The translations under genes were made by a program, and so were the position numbers. This document shows positions 1-8,941 of a stretch of 64,000 bases of DNA, piece after piece (within the stretch, counting starts at the first letter, position 1; each line of letters starts with the position of its first letter). The stretch comes from Caballeronia sp. dw_19 (GTDB lineage: Bacteria; Pseudomonadota; Gammaproteobacteria; Burkholderiales; Burkholderiaceae): the NCBI RefSeq assembly GCF_018449515.1, contig NZ_JAAVUQ010000012.1, positions 62,001-126,000 of the forward strand, written 5' to 3'. Below the pieces are notes generated by a model. The model was not told the DNA's origin. It did no database searches and saw only the letters and a list, made by a program, of their open reading frames with translations.

Positions 1-431
1 GCGAAATCGGTCAGGCCGACCTGGGTGAGGAGGTCCATGGCGCGGTCGTTGAGTGCGTCGAGGACGCGTTCGCTTTTCCAGAACTTAAACGATGTACCGA
101 GTGAGCGTTGCAAACCGATGCGTACGTTCTGCATCACTGTCAGATGCGGGAATACAGCGGAAATCTGGAATGAGCGGATGACGCCGCGACGGGCGATTTG
201 CGCGGGGCGTTCGCCGGTGATGTCGATGCCATTGAAGACGATTTGTCCTGCGGTGGGTTCGAGGAACTTGGTGAGCAGGTTGAAGCAGGTTGTTTTGCCC
301 GCGCCGTTGGGGCCGATCAATGCGTGGATGGAGCCGCGCCGCACGCGCAGGTTCACGCCGTTGACGGCGGTGAAGCCTTTGAACTCTTTTGTCAGGCCGC
401 GGGTTTCCAGAATCGTATCGCCGAGAATCAT
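1..431 (-). CDS. Branched-chain amino acid-type ABC transporter ATPase (LivG-like), C-terminus outside window
   Basis: Partial gene: only the first 143 residues lie in the window. It is the cytoplasmic ATPase of an ABC importer, and the sequence resembles the LivG branch (branched-chain amino acids, amides or urea). Walker A GPNGAGKT is at residues 40-47 and the Q-loop glutamine (SFQIS) at about 89. The start ATG is preceded by GGAAGGGGAC, a good ribosome binding site. The substrate cannot be told from this part. It appears to be the first gene of its transcript, because about 250 bp of non-coding DNA and then a repeat element lie upstream. The family call is firm; the LivG subtype is from sequence character. 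Confidence 0.88.
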   Translation of the reverse strand, partial: MILGDTILETRGLTKEFKGFTAVNGVNLRVRRGSIHALIGPNGAGKTTCFNLLTKFLEPTAGQIVFNGIDITGERPAQIARRGVIRSFQISAVFPHLTVMQNVRIGLQRSLGTSFKFWKSERVLDALNDRAMDLLTQVGLTDF

Positions 432-685
432 GTCCCCTTCCGTGCTTTGTTTGAGCCTTTGTTTCAGCTTCAGCTCGGCGCGCTTTTGGCGCATGCCCCG
501 TGATTTTGCTGGCGGTATTGGTCTGGGTGATTGCGCTGGTGCTGTTGCACTTCTTGCGTGCTGCACAATGGTGATGCAGACCTGCGGTGCATCAAGCGCG
601 CACGCCTTATTGTCGCGCCAATGATGCAGCGCAATCATCGGGATTTGCACTTAGTTTTAAGGAGGTTTTTTCGTTCGCACGGGGA

Positions 686-1848
686 TTTCGTTCGCACCGG
701 TGGACGGTTTTGGCGGTGTTTCGGGTTAGGGGGCCGGGGCGGCCGGGGTTGCTGAGTTAGCGGTTGGGGTTGGTCGGGGTTGGTCGGGGTTGCTGGGTTA
801 GCGGTTGGAGTTGGTGCTGGGGTGCCAGGTTCCGGGGTTAGCGGTCAGGGTCTATGCTGGGTTGGTGCTTTCGGCCTTAGCGGTCTGCGAGAGTCGGATT
901 TTCTCTTTATCACTATTAGCCACTGTGCGTGGCAGCACGTCATTTCTTTGTCCAAAGCGACAAAGAAACGAAGCAAAGAAAGCGCTTTAACCGCGCTACC
1001 CTAAGTGTCCACAGCGTGCAGTTTTCATTCATGGGTGCCCCAAAAGCACGGTGCTCGCCAGCACCACGGATGTGTGAAACCCTCCTTCTCGCGAATCCTG
1101 ACACGAACACGCTTCGCCCCGTACGCTCTCGGGCAAGCACAATTGCCAATGAACCCGCACGGCCTCACACGCATTCGCTGCCGCGTTTCTTGGTGCGTTG
1201 GCCGAGCACGCGCTGCTTTTTTTGTGGGCTACACGGGCGAACGCATATTTACGGCTTCACGTCTTGTTGAGTTAGCGGCGCGGTCTGCGCGTTGTCTTCG
1301 TGGCTACGGCCCCATGCATCTTTGCGGCCGCGTTTCTTGGCGGGTTGGCGACGTGGTTCGGGGCGCGTACATATTTGGAGGGAGGTCGTCCGCGGATAGC
1401 GCGGGGTGCCCCTTGGGCAGGTTCAATCACTGGTGGCGAAGCGTGTGGGTATCCGTGTTCGGAGAAGGAGGGGTTCACACATCCGTGGCTCTGGCGAGCA
1501 CCGTGCTTTTGGGGCACCTATGAATGAAAACTGCACGCTGTGGACACTTAGGGTAGAGCGGTTAAAGCGTTTTCTTTGCTTCGTTTCTTTGTCGCTTTGG
1601 ACAAAGAAATGACGTGCCGCCACGCACAGTGGCTAACAGTGATAAAGAGAAAATCCGACTCTCGCAGACCACTAACACCGAAAGCAGCAACCCGGCATTG
1701 ACCCCGACCGCTAACGCTAGAACCCACCACCCCAGCACTGACCCCGACCGCTAACCCAGCAACCTAACCCAGAAACACCCCAAAACCCCGTCCACCGGCG
1801 CGAGCGAAATCAACTAGACTATTCCGTCCACCGGCGCGAGCGAAAACA
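686..1848. repeat. Paired-arm repeat element, copy A
   Basis: One of three related ~1.1 kb elements. A forward arm (about 846-1160) and a reverse-complement arm (about 1322-1712) share a ~200 bp core that includes a 10 bp perfect hairpin with a CAAAGC loop (943-968), CTACCCTAAGTGTCCACAGC and GTGCCCCAAAAGCACGGTGC. Beyond the core the arms differ: type X here on the left (CGCGAATCCTGACACGAAC side) and type Y on the right (TCACTGGTGGCGAAGCG side). G-rich GGTCGGGGTT-like tracts lie outside the arms. The outer ends carry an inverted terminal sequence (688-708 against 1788-1809), and a second right-end copy at 1824-1846 runs into the last codons of the GMC oxidoreductase gene. The ORFs inside match nothing I recognise and occur on both strands because the arms are inverted. 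Confidence 0.85.
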
Positions 1849-3487
1849 AAAACCGTCGATCGGCGCGAATCATCTCGCTAGCCCGCTCAGCGATCATCAA
1901 CGTCGGGGAATTCGTGTTGCCAGAGGTAATCGTCGGCATCACCGATGCATCGACCACCCGCAACCCGCTCACCCCAATCACGCGCAACCGCCCATCAACA
2001 ACGGCCGCCGGATCGTTATCCGCCCCCATCCGACACGTACCCACCGGATGAAAAATAGTCGTCCCGACTTTCCCCGCCGCAACAGCAAGCTCCGCGTCCG
2101 TCTGAAACGCCGTTCCCGGCAAAATCTCCTCCGGCGAATACTTCGCCAACGCCGGCGCGCTCACAATCCGCCGAGTCAAACGCAACGCATTGACCGCAAC
2201 CTCACGATCACGATCAGTCGACAAATAATTAGGCGCAATCAAAGGCGCATCCCGCGCATCCGGCGTCGCAATATGAACACTCCCCCGCGACGTCGGCCGC
2301 AACGGACACACCGAAGCCGTGAACGCATTGAACGAATGCAACGGCTCCCCAAACCGGTCAAGCGACAACGGCTGCACGTGATACTCCACATCCGGCCGCG
2401 TAATGGTCAAATCATCCGGATTGGACTTCGCAAACGCCCCCAGTTGCGACGGCGCCATCGACATCGGCCCGCTTCGCGTCAACATGTACTGCAAGCCAAT
2501 CCACGCCTTACCCCACCAATGCGCCGACAACGTGTTCAACGTCCGCACGCCATGCACTTTGTAAGCCATCCTAAGCTGTAGATGATCCTGCAAATTCTCC
2601 CCAACACCCCGCAGGTCCTGCACGACATCGATACCCAGTTGCTGCAGCCGCGCCCCATTCCCAATACCGGACAACTCCAGCAATTGCGGCGAATTCACCG
2701 CGCCCGCACTCAGAATCACTTCGCATCGCGACTTGGCCAGATAGTCGGTGTCGCCACCACGATATTCCACGCCCACGCAACGCTTGCCCTCCATCACCAG
2801 CCGCTGCGTATGAGCACCCGTGATGATGGTGAGATTGGGCCGCTTCATCGCCGGCCGCAAAAATGCCTTCGATGCATTCCACCGGATCCCGCTGCGCTGG
2901 TTCACATCGAAGTAACCAACACCCGTGTTGTCGCCACGATTGAAATCGTCAGTAGCAGGAAGACCGCTCTCCTGAGCCGCCTGCGCGAATGTTTCCAGCA
3001 CCTTCCACTTCAACCGCTGTTTCTCGACACGCCATTCGCCCCCGGCGCCATGCCATTGATTCCCACCGCCGTGGTGATCTTCACTGCGCTTGAACACCGG
3101 CAACACCGAATCCCAGGACCAGTCGCGGTCCCCGGTAACGCGGGCCCAGTCGTCGTAATCCTCGCGCTGCCCACGCATGTAGATCATGCCGTTGATCGAC
3201 GAACAACCGCCCAGCACGCGGCCTCGCGGATACGAAAGCGATCGCCCATCGAGTCCGGCTTCAGCCTGCGTCTTGTATAGCCAGTCGGTGCGCGGATTGC
3301 CAATGCAATACAGATATCCGACCGGCACGTGAATCCAGTGGTAGTTGTCCCTGCCGCCGGCTTCCAGCAGCAGCACACTCACATCGGCGTCTTCGGTCAG
3401 CCGATTGGCAAGCACGCACCCCGCCGTTCCCGCACCCACGATGATGTAATCAAATTCGCCTTCAAGCTTGCGCGCATCCTGTTTCAT
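1814..3487 (-). CDS. GMC-family FAD-dependent oxidoreductase (choline/alcohol dehydrogenase-like)
   Basis: 557 aa soluble or membrane-associated flavoprotein that oxidises an alcohol-type substrate; the substrate is unknown. The Rossmann motif VGAGTAGCVLANRL is at about residues 18-30, the GMC signature PRGRVLGGCSSINGM at 88-102, and the C-terminal active-site segment FHPVGTCRMG with the later NTNSPT stretch is intact. The ORF is open further upstream, but the ATG at 3487 has GGAGAC eight bases before it, so I use that start. The gene is divergent from a LysR regulator 127 bp away, which is its likely regulator. The last residues (FSLAPVDG) are encoded by the terminal sequence of the adjacent repeat element, so the original C-terminus may have been altered. 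Confidence 0.9.
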   Translation of the reverse strand: MKQDARKLEGEFDYIIVGAGTAGCVLANRLTEDADVSVLLLEAGGRDNYHWIHVPVGYLYCIGNPRTDWLYKTQAEAGLDGRSLSYPRGRVLGGCSSINGMIYMRGQREDYDDWARVTGDRDWSWDSVLPVFKRSEDHHGGGNQWHGAGGEWRVEKQRLKWKVLETFAQAAQESGLPATDDFNRGDNTGVGYFDVNQRSGIRWNASKAFLRPAMKRPNLTIITGAHTQRLVMEGKRCVGVEYRGGDTDYLAKSRCEVILSAGAVNSPQLLELSGIGNGARLQQLGIDVVQDLRGVGENLQDHLQLRMAYKVHGVRTLNTLSAHWWGKAWIGLQYMLTRSGPMSMAPSQLGAFAKSNPDDLTITRPDVEYHVQPLSLDRFGEPLHSFNAFTASVCPLRPTSRGSVHIATPDARDAPLIAPNYLSTDRDREVAVNALRLTRRIVSAPALAKYSPEEILPGTAFQTDAELAVAAGKVGTTIFHPVGTCRMGADNDPAAVVDGRLRVIGVSGLRVVDASVMPTITSGNTNSPTLMIAERASEMIRADRRFLFSLAPVDGIV

Positions 3488-3585
3488 CTGTGTCTCCTGC
3501 CCAAGCCGCTTCAAACGGCTTCGCTCTATCCCAAACGCACAAAGTACTGCGGACGCAGTGCAGCAATCCAATCAGATATCTTCAA

Positions 3586-3600
3586 CAGCTTTATAAGCTG
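3586..3600. promoter_or_regulatory. Perfect inverted repeat in the LysR/GMC divergent promoter
   Basis: CAGCTT-TAT-AAGCTG is a perfect 6+6 bp dyad just before the LysR start codon, inside the 127 bp shared promoter region. Its position fits an autoregulatory LysR-type site; that role is inferred. Confidence 0.4.
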
Positions 3601-3614
3601 GGCTAATATCAGGC

Positions 3615-4535
3615 ATGGACCTGACTCTTCTCCGCGCTTTTGTCACCGTCGCCCGCGAAGGCAATCTCACGCGCGCGGCCGTGTTGTTGCACGTGTCGCA
3701 GCCCGCCGTCAGCTTGCAGATCAAGAACCTGCAGGAGACGCTGGGCGTCACGTTGTTCTCGCGAACGTCGCATGGCCTGATCCTCACGCGCGACGGTGAA
3801 GCCCTCCTGCCCCACGCGGAGCGAGCCCTGACGGCCGCAAGCGAGGTCCGGCGCGTGGCCGCCGCGCTTCGGCATGAGGTCAGTGGCCGCCTGACCATCG
3901 GGACGATCCTCGATCCCGAATTCCTGCGTCTGGGCGGCTTCTTGCGGGCGCTCGTGGAAACGTATCCGCGCATCGAAACCGCTTTGCGGCATGGCATGTC
4001 AGGCTGGGTGCTCGAGCGCATCAAGGCGCGCGATCTCGATGTGGGGTTTTATATCGGCGATCCTGCAATCGATGAACCCCGCGATCCGGAGCGCTTTCAT
4101 GTCGTACAGTTGAAGCCGTATCTGTATCGCGTGCTGGCGCCGGCGGGCTGGAAGGAGCGCGTGAACCGGCCCGATCGCGCAGAAGGTGGGGCAATTGGCT
4201 GGGTGGCGCTGGCCCGGCTGCCCTGGATCTGGACGCCGGCGGAATCGGCTCATAACCGCTTGCTCACGCGGATCTTCGACGCCCACGGGGTCCAGCCGGT
4301 CAAAGTCGCGGAAGTGGACCAGGAGCCATCAATGCTCGATCTGGTCAAGTCGGGCGTGGGCCTGACACTCGTGCGCGATTCCATCGCGCTGGCTGAAGCG
4401 CATGCGCACGCGCTGACTATCGTGGAGGGCGTCACGGTGCCTACCCAGCTTTCGTTCATCGTGCTGGCGGAGCGCCGCGAGGAGCCGAGTATCGCGGCGG
4501 CGTTACGTCTGATTGAAGATCAATGGGCGACCTAG
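3615..4535 (+). CDS. LysR-family transcriptional regulator
   Basis: 306 aa, normal LTTR length. The N-terminal winged helix-turn-helix is at about residues 1-60 (LTRAAVLLHVSQPAVSLQIK region), followed by a LysR substrate-binding domain. It is divergently transcribed from the GMC oxidoreductase gene, the classical arrangement in which the LTTR controls its neighbour. The effector cannot be deduced. A dyad 14 bp upstream of the start may be its own operator. Confidence 0.93.
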   Translation: MDLTLLRAFVTVAREGNLTRAAVLLHVSQPAVSLQIKNLQETLGVTLFSRTSHGLILTRDGEALLPHAERALTAASEVRRVAAALRHEVSGRLTIGTILDPEFLRLGGFLRALVETYPRIETALRHGMSGWVLERIKARDLDVGFYIGDPAIDEPRDPERFHVVQLKPYLYRVLAPAGWKERVNRPDRAEGGAIGWVALARLPWIWTPAESAHNRLLTRIFDAHGVQPVKVAEVDQEPSMLDLVKSGVGLTLVRDSIALAEAHAHALTIVEGVTVPTQLSFIVLAERREEPSIAAALRLIEDQWAT

Positions 4536-4650
4536 TCGCCTGAACAACCGTTATGAACGTCATGACCGGAAGCCGATGAATCTTCCGGTCATCAAATTTT
4601 GTTAGTCTGAGGGACGCGCATCTGGCGCCCACGTGAACAGGAAATCCAAC

Positions 4651-5169
4651 ATGGCACGCAATATCGAAATCAAGGCTCGCGCGCATCAGTTCGACCAGCT
4701 TCTGGCGCGCGCAGCAGCGCTGGCCAGCGAACCGCCGATGATCTACCGCCAGCAGGATTTTTTCTACGATGTGCCAAACGGCCGCCTCAAACTGCGTCAA
4801 TTCGACGACAACACGCCGGCCGAACTGATTTTCTATCAACGCGACGACCGCGACGGCCCGAAGGTGTCGTATTACTCGCGCAGCCCGGTCACCAACCCCG
4901 AAGCTACCCACGCTCTGCTCGCACAGGCGCTGAACACGCGCGGCATCGTGAATAAGGAGCGGCATGTTTATATCGTCGGGCGCACACGGATTCATCTGGA
5001 CCGCGTGGACGGACTGGGCGATTTCATCGAACTGGAAGTGCTGCTCGCCCAGGATGACGACGAAGCCGGCGGCGAAAAGGAAGCAGAGGAATTGTTTGCG
5101 AAGCTTGGCGTGTCGGCGAGCGACCTTGTGCCGGTCGCGTATGTCGATCTGCTGAGCGAGCCGGCTTAA
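4651..5169 (+). CDS. CYTH-domain protein (class IV adenylate cyclase/thiamine triphosphatase-like)
   Basis: 172 aa. It begins with MARNIEIKAR, the ExExK-type strand that marks CYTH phosphohydrolases and class IV adenylate cyclases. The later DRDGPKVSYYSRSPV and LDRVDGLGDFIELE segments fit the remaining metal- and phosphate-binding strands of the tunnel fold. AGGAAA lies about eight bases before this ATG, so I prefer it to the ATG six codons upstream. CYTH proteins act on triphosphates; the true substrate is unknown. The stop codon overlaps that of the convergent Lrp gene by two bases. Confidence 0.8.
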   Translation: MARNIEIKARAHQFDQLLARAAALASEPPMIYRQQDFFYDVPNGRLKLRQFDDNTPAELIFYQRDDRDGPKVSYYSRSPVTNPEATHALLAQALNTRGIVNKERHVYIVGRTRIHLDRVDGLGDFIELEVLLAQDDDEAGGEKEAEELFAKLGVSASDLVPVAYVDLLSEPA

Positions 5170-5663
5170 TCGGCGGAATCGGGCGGAGTGGCTGCGAGAT
5201 GTCCCAGCGGCAGCGGCCCGTTGCGCTTGAATGTGGTCAGCACGATATTGGAGCGCACGCTGTCCACTCCAGGAACTCGCATCAGTTTTTTCATGACGAA
5301 CGTTGACAGCGCGTTCAAATCCGGCGCGACGATTCGCAACAGGTAATCTGCGTCGCCAACCGTCGCATGGCATTCGAGCACTTCGGGCAGCGCCTCGATC
5401 TGCTGCTGGAACTGGTCGATAGCGGTATCGCCGTGATGCTTCAGCTTAAGGCTCGTGAAAGCGGTCACGCCGAGGCCGAGTTTTTCGGGACGCAGCACAA
5501 CCCGGTAACCATCGATCACGCCGGTCGCCTCCAGCCGTTGCAGGCGGCGACCTATCTGCGATGGCGACAGCGGCACTTCCTCGCCGAGTTGTTGATGCGT
5601 CGCGCGGCCGAAGCGCTGAAGAACGTCGAGCAGCGCGAGATCAAAGTGATCGAGGTCGACCAT
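5166..5663 (-). CDS. Lrp/AsnC-family transcriptional regulator
   Basis: 165 aa. The N-terminal helix-turn-helix (LPLSPSQIGRRLQRLE-type recognition region within residues ~25-50) is followed by an alpha/beta RAM domain, the usual Lrp architecture. It is divergent from the pterin dehydratase gene with about 120 bp between start codons. In related bacteria such regulators control the phenylalanine hydroxylase operon, so it probably regulates that gene; this is inference from position. Confidence 0.92.
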   Translation of the reverse strand: MVDLDHFDLALLDVLQRFGRATHQQLGEEVPLSPSQIGRRLQRLEATGVIDGYRVVLRPEKLGLGVTAFTSLKLKHHGDTAIDQFQQQIEALPEVLECHATVGDADYLLRIVAPDLNALSTFVMKKLMRVPGVDSVRSNIVLTTFKRNGPLPLGHLAATPPDSAD

Positions 5664-5781
5664 GTGGATATCCTGCGTGAAAAGCCGAAAGACGCAAGCT
5701 TACCGCGTGTTCTCTTGGCCGCAGGCGTGGTCCTTGCGCCCAGAATAGCCATCGCTAATGCAAAGGCAAAGAGGTCCCGAC

Positions 5782-6069
5782 ATGATCAAGAAGCTTACAA
5801 CCGACGAACTGCCCGAACTTCTTGCAGAGTTAAAGCACTGGCAACTCAGCCCGGACAACGACTCGATTCTCCGAAGTTTCAAGTTCGCTGATTTCAACGA
5901 GGCATTCGGTTTCATGACCCGCGTGGCAATAAAAGCGCAGGAAATGGATCACCATCCAGAATGGTCGAATGTGTACAACAAGGTGGAAATCACCCTCTCG
6001 ACGCATACGGCAAAAGGTCTGACAGAACGCGATATAACGCTCGCGCGATTCATCGATTCCATAACCTGA
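5782..6069 (+). CDS. phhB: Pterin-4a-carbinolamine dehydratase
   Basis: 95 aa, typical for the family. The enzyme dehydrates 4a-hydroxytetrahydrobiopterin to regenerate the pterin cofactor of phenylalanine hydroxylase. The signature EMDHHPEW is at residues 54-61 with the catalytic histidine pair at 57-58; His75 (STHTAKG) and Asp84 complete the usual active site. The ATG at 5782 has AAAGAGG upstream and is preferred over one eight codons earlier. The usual partner phhA is not next to it. Confidence 0.92.
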   Translation: MIKKLTTDELPELLAELKHWQLSPDNDSILRSFKFADFNEAFGFMTRVAIKAQEMDHHPEWSNVYNKVEITLSTHTAKGLTERDITLARFIDSIT

Positions 6070-6640
6070 AGCGCCTGAAATCCGCTTACCAACCTGACTA
6101 CTGCGACAAATGCGTAACAGCCGTATTACAGACGATGACATTCAAAATCCGCAATAAGCGAGCTGGGAAAAGCCTGTACGGGACCAAAACTCACTTATTC
6201 GAAAGCAGAAACAAAGGTGTTTGCAAGTCTGCGGCAATGAAATCTTTCAACGAGAAAGAAAACCGCTCATACAGGCGTAAGCTTTCACAAGGCCTTATGC
6301 GTTCTGACGACTCCAGTCCATCGGCGGCACAGACCGACACTGTACAATCAGCAGCGCATACGGTTTGGACAGTCCGTTTATCTCTTTCAACGACCGAATT
6401 CGTCGCCACGGGGACCAAGCGGACGTGCTGGAAACCGGCCGCGGGGTGGCGTCCGCGAAGCAGGGAATTCCGGCGTATCCGGCCGCAGGAGAATCGCTGC
6501 ACAGTGAGGCGCGTGCAGCGTTTGGCGTAAAAAGATTGCTGATATAACTCGGACGGCGCCGCGGTAAAGAAAGGTAGGCAATTCCGGCTGGCGGCCGCGA
6601 CGCACAATCGAGCCCAACCCATCGTATAAGAGCGACTTCC
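6070..6640. other. Intergenic region without a recognised gene
   Basis: 571 bp between the pterin dehydratase and the response regulator genes. The first half is AT-richer than its surroundings. Short ORFs exist on both strands but none has a convincing ribosome binding site or recognisable product. I see no terminator hairpin and no clear promoter match. Confidence 0.4.
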
Positions 6641-7327
6641 ATGCGAATCCTTCTGATCGAAGACGACCGCCCCATCGCGCGCGGCATTCAAAGTAGCCTT
6701 GAACAAGCCGGCTTTACCGTCGATATGGTCCACGACGGCATTTTCGCGGAGCAGGCGCTCACGCAAAATCGCCATGAATTGGTGATTCTCGATCTCGGCT
6801 TGCCGGGTATCGACGGCATGACGCTGTTGTCACGTTTCCGCCAGGGCAATCGTCATACGCCAGTGATTATCCTGACCGCGCGTGACGAACTGCATGACCG
6901 CGTCCAGGGCCTGAACAGCGGCGCCGACGACTACATGCTCAAACCGTTTGAACCCGCCGAACTCGAAGCGCGCATTCGTGCCGTGATGCGCCGCAGCGGC
7001 CCGCATGGCGATGTACCGCGTCCGGAAGTATCGCTGGGCGGCTTGCGCCTGTCGGGTGTGGATCGCCGCATTTTCAACGACGAAAAACCGCTGGAATTGT
7101 CGCCGCGTGAATTCGCCGTGCTCGAAATGCTGTTGCTGCGACACGGCCGTGTGGTCAGCAAAGCGCAGTTGCAGGATCACCTGACGCACTTCGGCGGCGA
7201 TCTCGGCGACACCGCCATTGAAGTCTACGTGCACCGGGTTCGCAAGAAACTCGAAAACTGCCGCGTGGAAATCGTGACGGTGCGAGGTTTCGGCTACTTG
7301 CTGCAGGAAATCCGGCAGGCCGCGTAA
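6641..7327 (+). CDS. OmpR/PhoB-family response regulator
   Basis: 228 aa. The receiver domain has the acidic pocket EDD at 7-9, the phospho-acceptor Asp51 (VILDLGLPG), the switch Thr79 and Lys101 (KPF). A winged-helix DNA-binding domain follows at about residues 125-225. It is 48 bp upstream of the histidine kinase gene and so is its cognate partner. The pair resembles TctD/TctE or QseB/QseC systems, but no target is visible. Cytoplasmic. Confidence 0.95.
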   Translation: MRILLIEDDRPIARGIQSSLEQAGFTVDMVHDGIFAEQALTQNRHELVILDLGLPGIDGMTLLSRFRQGNRHTPVIILTARDELHDRVQGLNSGADDYMLKPFEPAELEARIRAVMRRSGPHGDVPRPEVSLGGLRLSGVDRRIFNDEKPLELSPREFAVLEMLLLRHGRVVSKAQLQDHLTHFGGDLGDTAIEVYVHRVRKKLENCRVEIVTVRGFGYLLQEIRQAA

Positions 7328-7374
7328 GCGGTTTGTCGATGGCATAACCAGCCTGACGAGCGGTAACCAGCACC

Positions 7375-8880
7375 TTGCGATTCCCTCCCCGGCGCACGCC
7401 CGACGAACGTTTCGACCGCGCCGACTGGCTGCACCTGGCGCGCTCGGCAACCCCGTCTGCGAGCGTGCCGCCCAGCCTGCGCCGCTCGCTGTTGCGCCGC
7501 CTTGCCGCGCCGCTGTCGCTGCTCGCGTTAATGAGCGGATTGATGGCGTACTGGCTTGCGTGGCAATACACGCAGCACGTGGTCGACCGCTCGCTGGCCG
7601 ATCTCGCCACGGCTATCTCCAAGCAAATCCAGCTAGCGGGCGTCGACGCACCGCTCACGGTGCCGCCGCTCGCCCGCGCGATGTTCTCCGATCCCGTTGA
7701 ACAACTGATCTACCGGATCAGCGACGGCGATAGCGAGATCGCCGGCGAACCCGATCTGCCGCTGACCGGTACGAACGTGCGCCGGATTCACTACGCCTAT
7801 GTCTTTGAGACGAACTTCCAGGGCACGAGCGTGCGTGCGGCGCAGGTGCGTGTGGACCAGACGCACGGCAATCCGATCGTTGTGGAAGTGGCGCAGCGCG
7901 TGGGCTCGCGGTATCGGATAGCGGTCGAGTTCATGGTCGCGATCATGATGCCGCTGCTGCTCCTGCTGCTGGCCGGCTGGGTGATCGTATGGCGCGTGGT
8001 GAACCAGCAGCTCAACCCGCTGACCGATCTCGCCGATACCCTCAACCGGCAGACCCATATGTCGCTGGAACCGGTCGACGAATCTTTTGTTCCCATCGAA
8101 ATTCGTCCTTTGACGAGCGCGATGAACGCCCTGCTCGACCGCCTGAAAACGGCGCTGGACGGACAGCGCAAATTTATCGCCGATGCCGCCCATCAGTTGC
8201 GTACGCCGCTCACCGCCGTGAAGCTGCACGCCGAGCAGGCGGCGAGCGCCAAGGACCCGGCGAAGGTGCTGGAAGCGGTCAAGGAACTGCGGGCATCGGC
8301 GGATCGGGCTGTGCGTTTGTCGAATCAGCTGCTCTCGCTCGCCCGCGCCGAGCCGGGTGAACAAGCGGCGCGTTTCACCGACTTCGATTACGCCACGCTC
8401 GCGTTCGAAACCGGCGCCGAATGGGTGCCGCGCGCGCTGGCTGTGCGTGTCGACATGGGCTTCCAGCGTCTCGACGATCCCGATAACGAACATCCCCTGA
8501 TCGTGCGCGGCAATCTCGTGCTGGTGCGCGAGGTGATCGGCAATCTCATCGATAACGCGCTGAAATACGTGCCCACCTCGCGGGCCGAAGGCGCGCGCGT
8601 GACCGTTACGGTGACGCAGACTGTCGAAGAAACCGGCCGGAGGATGGGCGAAATCGTGGTGGAAGATAACGGCCCGGGCGTGCCTCTGGAACAGCAGCCG
8701 GATCTGTTCAAGCGCTTTTTTCGCGGCGATGGCCACGGCGTGGAAGGCGGCGCCGGACTGGGTCTCGCGATCGTCCACGACATCATGGTCCTGCACAATG
8801 GCAGTGTGCATTACGAAGATGCTCCAGCGCCCGAAGGCGGCGCGCGCTTCATCGTACGGATGCCTTTGAAAACGGCATAG
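7375..8880 (+). CDS. Two-component sensor histidine kinase (TctE/QseC-like)
   Basis: Up to 501 aa. A first membrane segment is at about residues 45-65, a periplasmic sensing region follows to ~178, and a second membrane segment is at about 180-205. After it come HAMP-like sequence, the H-box (ADAAHQLRTPL, His near 272), the N-box NLIDNALKYVP near 389, and G-boxes DNGPGVP and GLGLAI near 460. The open frame begins with TTG at 7375 without a strong ribosome binding site, and a GTG about 30 codons later is an alternative start. A terminator follows the stop codon directly. Confidence 0.92.
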   Translation: MRFPPRRTPDERFDRADWLHLARSATPSASVPPSLRRSLLRRLAAPLSLLALMSGLMAYWLAWQYTQHVVDRSLADLATAISKQIQLAGVDAPLTVPPLARAMFSDPVEQLIYRISDGDSEIAGEPDLPLTGTNVRRIHYAYVFETNFQGTSVRAAQVRVDQTHGNPIVVEVAQRVGSRYRIAVEFMVAIMMPLLLLLLAGWVIVWRVVNQQLNPLTDLADTLNRQTHMSLEPVDESFVPIEIRPLTSAMNALLDRLKTALDGQRKFIADAAHQLRTPLTAVKLHAEQAASAKDPAKVLEAVKELRASADRAVRLSNQLLSLARAEPGEQAARFTDFDYATLAFETGAEWVPRALAVRVDMGFQRLDDPDNEHPLIVRGNLVLVREVIGNLIDNALKYVPTSRAEGARVTVTVTQTVEETGRRMGEIVVEDNGPGVPLEQQPDLFKRFFRGDGHGVEGGAGLGLAIVHDIMVLHNGSVHYEDAPAPEGGARFIVRMPLKTA

Positions 8881-8919
8881 AAAAACGCCACGGAGGAAAC
8901 CTGCCGTGGCGTTTTTTTT
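8881..8919 (+). terminator. Rho-independent terminator, probably bidirectional
   Basis: ACGCCACGG (8885-8893) pairs with CCGTGGCGT (8904-8912) and is followed by eight T. The A-run on the left lets it also serve the convergent SET-domain gene, which ends at 8942. Confidence 0.9.
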
Positions 8920-8941
8920 GCTGACACGCTCTACGAAAGCC

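Noticed and set aside
25..624. 199-codon + strand frame at the left edge
   Set aside because: It is antisense to the LivG-type ATPase, whose Walker A motif and start site are clear.
929..1623. Several overlapping frames of 60-170 codons inside the three repeat elements (similar ones near 10.9-11.9 and 20.1-21.2 kb)
   Set aside because: The same peptides appear on both strands because the arms are inverted, the frames break in different places in different copies, and no ribosome binding site or known domain supports them.
5367..5891. 174-codon + strand frame across the Lrp/phhB promoter
   Set aside because: It is antisense to the Lrp gene and overlaps phhB; no family resemblance.
7633..8811. 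392-codon frame antisense to the histidine kinase
   Set aside because: High-GC antisense shadow; composition is His/Arg-rich and the kinase motifs on the other strand are complete.
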